A stretch of DNA of 64,000 nucleotides from Kribbella flavida DSM 17836 (GTDB taxonomy: Bacteria > Actinomycetota > Actinomycetes > Propionibacteriales > Kribbellaceae). How positions within the stretch are numbered: position 1 is the stretch's first letter; each line of letters starts with the position of its first letter. Positions 58,484-64,000 of this stretch are shown one piece after another. The stretch covers positions 3,968,001 to 4,032,000 of the forward strand of contig NC_013729.1 in the NCBI RefSeq assembly GCF_000024345.1, given 5' to 3'. The notes under the pieces were generated by a model, which did no database searches, was not told where the DNA came from, and saw nothing but the letters and a program-made list of their open reading frames with translations. The translations under genes were made by a program, and so were the position numbers.

Positions 58484-60338
58484 TGGCGAGCGCGTCCGTG
58501 GGGTGCTGGGCGATCATCTCGATCACGTCCCGGGCCAGGCCCTGCCCGGTCAGGCCGATCTCCTGCAGCACCGCGGGCCGCTTGGCGTGGTCGAGGAAGC
58601 GCTGCGGAATGCCGAAGTCGCGGACCGGGGTGGTCACGCCGGCGTCCCGGATCGCCTGCGCGATCGCCGTACCGCAGCCGCCGGCGCGGCCGTTGTCCTC
58701 GATCGTGACGACGAAGCGGTGCTTGCCGGCCAGCTCGACCAGTTCCGGCGCGACCGGCTTCACCCAGCGCGGGTCGACGACGGTGACGCCGAAGCCCTGG
58801 GCGCCGAGCCGCTCGGCCACGTCCACGGCGGTCGCGGCCATCGACCCGATGCCGACCAGCAGCACGTCGGTGCCGGTGCGGACCAGCACGTCGGTGCCGC
58901 CGATCCGGTCGATCGCCTCGATGTCGGGGAAGACCTCGCCCTTGGCGTAGCGCAGCACGGTCGGGGCGTCGTCGACCTCGATCGCCTCGTTCAGCAGCTC
59001 GCCGATCCGGGCGCCGTCGCGGGGCGCGGCCAGCCGCAGGCCGGGCACCAGCTGCAGCAACGACATGTCCCACATGCCGTTGTGGCTGGCGCCGTCTTCA
59101 CCGGTCACGCCGGCGCGGTCGAGCACGAACGTGACGCCGCACTTGTGCAGGGCCACGTCCATCAGCAACTGGTCGAAAGCGCGGTTGAGGAACGTCGCGT
59201 ACAGGCCGACGACCGGGTGCAGGCCGCCCATCGCCAGACCGGCCGCGCTGGTCACCGCGTGCTGCTCGGCGATGCCGACGTCGAAGGTCCGGTCCGGGAA
59301 CTCGCTCGCGAACGCGGCCAGGCCGGTCGGGTGCAGCATCGCCGCGGTGATCGCGACCACGTCCGGGCGGCGGTGCCCGATCGCGACCAGCTCCTCGGCG
59401 AACACGTCGGTCCAGCCGCGCGGCTTGTGCAGCGGGCGGACCTGGTGGAAGTTGTCCTCCTCGTCCTGCTCCGCCGCGGCGTAGCCGAAGCCCTTCTGGG
59501 TGACCGCGTGCACGATCACCGGGCCGCCGAACGCCTTGGCCTTGGCCAGCGCGTCCTCCATCGCCGCCCGGTCGTGCCCGTCGACCGGGCCGACGTACTT
59601 CAGGCCGAGGTCCTCGAACATGCCCTGCGGGGCGAGCACGTCCTTGAGGCCCTTCTTGACCCCGTGCAGCACCTCGTACATCGGCGGACCGACGTACGGC
59701 GTGCGGCCGAGGTTGGTGCGGACCAGGTCGAGGATCTTCTCGTACCGCGGGTTGGTGCGCAGGCTGGTCAGGTGGGTGGCCAGGCCGCCGACGGTCGCGC
59801 TGTACGAGCGGCCGTTGTCGTTCACGATGATCACCAGCTTGAGGTCCCGGGCCGCGGCGATGTTGTTCAACGCCTCCCAGGCCATACCGCCGGTCAGGCC
59901 GCCGTCGCCGATCAGCGCGACCACGTGCCGGTCCTCGCCGCGCAGCCGGTACGCCTTGGCCAGGCCGTCGGCGTACGACAGCGAGGTGGAGGCGTGGCTG
60001 TTCTCGACGATGTCGTGCTCGGACTCGGCCTGGCTCGGGTAGCCGGACAGGCCGCCCTGCTGACGCAAGCTGCCGAACTCCGCCGCCCGGCCGGTGAGCA
60101 GCTTGTGCACGTAGGTCTGGTGCCCGGTGTCGTAGACCAGCCGGTCCCGGGGCGAGTCGAACACCCGGTGCATGGCCAGGGTGATCTCCACCATGCCCAG
60201 GTTCGGTCCCAGGTGGCCGCCGGTCCGCGAGACCGTCTCGACCAGCACGTCGCGGATCTCCGCGGCGAGATCGGCCAGCTGCTGATCAGTCAGGTCCTTG
60301 AGGTCCGCCGGCCCTCCGACCGTGTCCAGCAAGCGCAT
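58443..60338 (-). CDS. dxs: 1-deoxy-D-xylulose-5-phosphate synthase
   Basis: A 631-residue thiamine-diphosphate enzyme, first step of the MEP isoprenoid pathway. It has [16 protein letters not shown], the ThDP motif [20 protein letters not shown] with [10 protein letters not shown], the catalytic Glu in [14 protein letters not shown], and the transketolase C-terminal domain ([29 protein letters not shown]). The ATG at 60338 follows GGAGGAGCTCG. Downstream on the same strand are two HExxH paralogues and the APC permease. Confidence 0.96.
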   Translation of the reverse strand: MRLLDTVGGPADLKDLTDQQLADLAAEIRDVLVETVSRTGGHLGPNLGMVEITLAMHRVFDSPRDRLVYDTGHQTYVHKLLTGRAAEFGSLRQQGGLSGYPSQAESEHDIVENSHASTSLSYADGLAKAYRLRGEDRHVVALIGDGGLTGGMAWEALNNIAAARDLKLVIIVNDNGRSYSATVGGLATHLTSLRTNPRYEKILDLVRTNLGRTPYVGPPMYEVLHGVKKGLKDVLAPQGMFEDLGLKYVGPVDGHDRAAMEDALAKAKAFGGPVIVHAVTQKGFGYAAAEQDEEDNFHQVRPLHKPRGWTDVFAEELVAIGHRRPDVVAITAAMLHPTGLAAFASEFPDRTFDVGIAEQHAVTSAAGLAMGGLHPVVGLYATFLNRAFDQLLMDVALHKCGVTFVLDRAGVTGEDGASHNGMWDMSLLQLVPGLRLAAPRDGARIGELLNEAIEVDDAPTVLRYAKGEVFPDIEAIDRIGGTDVLVRTGTDVLLVGIGSMAATAVDVAERLGAQGFGVTVVDPRWVKPVAPELVELAGKHRFVVTIEDNGRAGGCGTAIAQAIRDAGVTTPVRDFGIPQRFLDHAKRPAVLQEIGLTGQGLARDVIEMIAQHPTDALASEPDTASGRSGGA

Positions 60339-60484
60339 CGAGCTCCTCCGCAGGGTTGTCCTCGAATGGTCGAGTCTATGCACCCCGGGCCCGGATTCCG
60401 AACGCGGCAACCACCGCCGGAGCAATCTCACACTACGGGACGCGGCCCGGACGCGACCGGTTCACCGGTGCCTGGTATCTCACA

Positions 60485-60490
60485 TACAGT
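60485..60490 (+). promoter_or_regulatory. -10 box TACAGT of leaderless DUF402 gene
   Basis: TACAGT, 7 nt, then the ATG at 60498; a TTCACC at 60461-60466 (18-nt spacing) is a possible -35. Confidence 0.5.
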
Positions 60491-60497
60491 GATCGCC

Positions 60498-61019
60498 ATG
60501 GAGACGGTGCGGACGCTGTTCCGCAAGTACGACGGCCGCCCGCACCGGCTGGTGGAGTCGCTGGACCTCGGCGAGGACGAGTACGGCCTGTGGGTCGGCT
60601 CGACGCCCGGCACGAAGGGTCAGCGCGCCGACGGCAGCTGGGTGACGATCGACCACACCCGGGTCCGGCTGTTCCCGCGCGGCCAGTGGTGGAGCGCCCT
60701 GTTCAACGACGAGCCGCACCCCACCGAGGTGTACTGCGACATCGCGATGCCGGCCGAGTTCGGCGTCGGCAGCGTCACCACCGTCGACCTCGACCTGGAC
60801 GTGCGGCGGCTGCGGGACGGCACCGTGCTGGTGATGGACGAGGACGAGTTCCTCGCCCACCAGGTGCACTACGGCTACCCGCCGCAGGTGGTCGCCACCG
60901 CGCAGGCGACCTGCGCGTGGGTGGTCGCCAACATCACCACCACCGAACCGTTCCTGACCGTCTACCGGACCTACCTCGCCCGCGTCCGCGCCGTGGCCGA
61001 GGCCGCGCCGGCCTCCTGA
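60498..61019 (+). CDS. DUF402 protein, copy 1 (nucleoside-diphosphatase-like)
   Basis: A 173-residue protein with the DUF402 barrel: LFRKYDGRPHRLVESLDLGEDEYGLWVG, HTRVRLFPRGQWWSALFND, YCDIAMPAE, VDLDLDVRRLRDGTVLVMDEDEFLAHQ. The Asp/Glu cluster DLDLD plus DEDEF matches the metal site of Ntdp-type nucleoside di/triphosphatases. The second copy at 62082 shares about half of its residues by eye. It converges with rmlB, 10 bp between stops. Confidence 0.88.
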   Translation: METVRTLFRKYDGRPHRLVESLDLGEDEYGLWVGSTPGTKGQRADGSWVTIDHTRVRLFPRGQWWSALFNDEPHPTEVYCDIAMPAEFGVGSVTTVDLDLDVRRLRDGTVLVMDEDEFLAHQVHYGYPPQVVATAQATCAWVVANITTTEPFLTVYRTYLARVRAVAEAAPAS

Positions 61020-61029
61020 CCGCCGGGAC

Positions 61030-62576
<1,547 letters not shown>

Positions 62577-62582
62577 CCCGCC

Positions 62583-64000
62583 TCACCGGACCCGGTGCAC
62601 CGACACCGTGGTGCCGTCCAGCCGGAGGGCGCTGGGGAGACGGCCGTTCTGGCCGGCGTACATGTCGGCGGCCGGCGCGACGGTGAGGAACAGCGACTTC
62701 CCGGCCGGGACGTCGACGGCGATGCCGGGCAGGTCCAGCGTGCGGCGGGCGTGCTTCACGACCTTCGGCTCGCGCAGCGGCAAGGTGTTGTTCTGCACGA
62801 TCTTCGCGTCGAGCGGCGTCGTGCCCACGCTGAGCGCGAAGTAGGCGGCCGCGTCCGGCAGCAGCGTGCTCACCCTCGCCGACAACCGCGGTACGCCGGC
62901 CACGCTGATCGGCCCCTTCGCCAGCTTCACCGTGACCGGCAGACCGACGTTGGCGCTGCTGGTCACCGTGCCGGCCCTGAACCGCTGGTTCGGCGTGAGG
63001 TCACGCTCGGTCTCGCACCGGCCGTCGGCGGTGGCGAGGTGGTAGCGGCCGAAGCCGGTCAGGCCGGTGTCCGTGCGCTTGAGGTTGAGCGCCAGGAAAC
63101 GCTGGGCGAGCGCGGCGAAGTTCGGGCTGCCGAGAGCGGTCGAGCACGGATCGCCCGGCGTGACGAAGCCGGGCGGAAGAACGCTCGGCAGGGTGTGGCC
63201 GCCGTTGTAACCGACCAGCATCGACCGGCTGCGCGCCCGCGGCGTGAGCGCCCGGTCGAAGTTCGCCAGGCCCTGGTTGAGGTTGAACAGGTTGTCCGAC
63301 AGGCCTTGGCCGATCAGCACCGGGATGTCGAGCCTGCGGCCGTTGCGCACGTGCCAGGCCGGGCCGTTCTTGGCGAAGAACGCGTCCAGGTCCCGGCCGG
63401 CCTGCCCGGTCGGCCAGACCCCGGTGGTCACCAGCGAGACGAACGCGGCCCCCACCGACGGCGGCAGGTTCCTCCCACCGCCGGCGAAGAGGATCGCCAG
63501 CCACAAGGTGCGCGCCGACTCGTCCGGCGCGAGGCTCTGCTTGAGGTCCCACCAGGTCACCTCCGGCACCAGCGCGTCGAACCTGGTCCGGCCACGGTCG
63601 CGCAGTTCGGTGAACGCGCCCGCGAACTGGTACCCGCCGCCGTACGAGCCGCCGATCGCGCCGAGCAGCGGGTCGCCGGGCCGCTGCCGGGTCACCCAGT
63701 CCAGCCCGGCGACCAGGTCGACCAGCCGGATCACGTCGCGGCCTTCCAGGTCCGGGTTCATCACGTGCGCGACGCCGGTGCTCTCGCCGAAGCTGCGCTG
63801 GTCGAAGCTGAGCACGCCGTACCCGGCGTCGAGGTACGACGCGAACGCGGCCGGGTCCTTCGTCCGGCTGCCGCCCCACCCGTGGCTGTGCAGGACCAGC
63901 GGCACGGTACTGCGCCCCGAAGCGCCGGCAGGCTTGAAGAGCGAGTAGCAGATCCGCACCGGCGTCGTACTGCCCGGCTCCGGAACGCTCTCGACGCAAC
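62583..64000 (-). CDS. CocE/X-Pro dipeptidyl-peptidase-type alpha/beta hydrolase (5' end outside window)
   Basis: About 472 residues are visible; the reading frame is open to base 64000 (CVESVPEPGSTTPVRICYSLFKPAG), so the start and any signal peptide are outside. The hydrolase core has VLHSHGWGGSRTKD, GYGVLSFDQRSFGES, nucleophile Ser in IGGSYGGGYQFAG and an acid/His region (GQGLSDNLFNLNQGL, GYNGGHTLPS). The C-terminal jelly-roll (FLTVAPAADMYAGQ, ALRLDGTTVSVHRV) is typical of CocE/S15 enzymes. It probably cleaves peptides or esters; substrate unknown. Converges with DUF402 copy 2. Confidence 0.88.
   Translation of the reverse strand, partial: CVESVPEPGSTTPVRICYSLFKPAGASGRSTVPLVLHSHGWGGSRTKDPAAFASYLDAGYGVLSFDQRSFGESTGVAHVMNPDLEGRDVIRLVDLVAGLDWVTRQRPGDPLLGAIGGSYGGGYQFAGAFTELRDRGRTRFDALVPEVTWWDLKQSLAPDESARTLWLAILFAGGGRNLPPSVGAAFVSLVTTGVWPTGQAGRDLDAFFAKNGPAWHVRNGRRLDIPVLIGQGLSDNLFNLNQGLANFDRALTPRARSRSMLVGYNGGHTLPSVLPPGFVTPGDPCSTALGSPNFAALAQRFLALNLKRTDTGLTGFGRYHLATADGRCETERDLTPNQRFRAGTVTSSANVGLPVTVKLAKGPISVAGVPRLSARVSTLLPDAAAYFALSVGTTPLDAKIVQNNTLPLREPKVVKHARRTLDLPGIAVDVPAGKSLFLTVAPAADMYAGQNGRLPSALRLDGTTVSVHRVR

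Overview
The window is chromosomal DNA of a high-GC, spore-former-type actinobacterium. The evidence is a coproporphyrin-type haem operon (hemE-cgoX-hemQ), a mabA-inhA-like fabG-fabI pair, actinobacterial families (DUF3000, DUF3099, DUF5753 with HTH, LigD-like primase-polymerase), a PCuAC/DyP copper pair and many leaderless genes. The overall style suggests Propionibacteriales (Kribbella/Nocardioides-like); the genus is my inference. I see no phage, transposase, CRISPR array, tRNA or rRNA. Most of the window is ordinary core genome, with several lineage-specific insertions.

Layout. 1-2.1 kb: an alpha-methylacyl-CoA racemase followed by an acyl-CoA dehydrogenase cut by the window edge, under a perfect 21-bp palindrome. 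2.1-7.7 kb: DinB-like protein, cobyric acid synthase, MFS transporter, GNAT, YbaK-type deacylase, HTH/DUF5753 regulator. 8-13 kb: Ohr, a TetR/quinone-oxidoreductase divergent pair with an operator, TauE/SafE permease, and an NfeD-SPFH membrane pair. 13-17 kb: ABC ATPase, a hypothetical gene, serB, tandem GNAT. 17.2-18.6 kb: secreted GH16 glucanase with a LacI-type operator. 18.7-22.6 kb: cyanophycinase and cyanophycin synthetase with overlapping ends. 22.7-24.5 kb: copper chaperone lipoprotein and Tat-exported DyP peroxidase. 24.5-28.6 kb: operon fabG-fabI-Mur ligase (CphA-like without ATP-grasp)-membrane protein. 28.7-34.1 kb: dodecin, DUF3099, small Cys-rich protein, moaA, SURF1, an SDR without catalytic Tyr, and a zinc peptidase with a decayed internal duplication. 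34.1-39.6 kb: LigD-like PrimPol, M4 peptidase, secreted LTD-EEP nuclease. 39.7-46.1 kb: msrB, glyoxalase, hemQ, cgoX, hemE, DUF3000, RNase D. 46.4-51.8 kb: glutathione peroxidase, dienelactone hydrolase, hypothetical, fadA-fadB. 51.9-60.3 kb: three paralogous membrane-anchored HExxH proteins around a nucleotidyltransferase, an APC permease and dxs. 60.5-64 kb: rmlB between two DUF402 paralogues, and a secreted-type alpha/beta hydrolase cut by the edge.

The strongest non-coding signals are three copies of a roughly 90-bp nested palindrome (14.7, 40.2, 46.3 kb) whose arms vary in a compensatory way, and a recurrent TANNNT box 6-7 nt before start codons (leaderless genes), which also decides several starts. 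The most unusual coding signals are the three-member gluzincin-like family near dxs, the duplicated zinc peptidase with a dead second half, and the orphan CphA-like Mur ligase translationally coupled to fabI.
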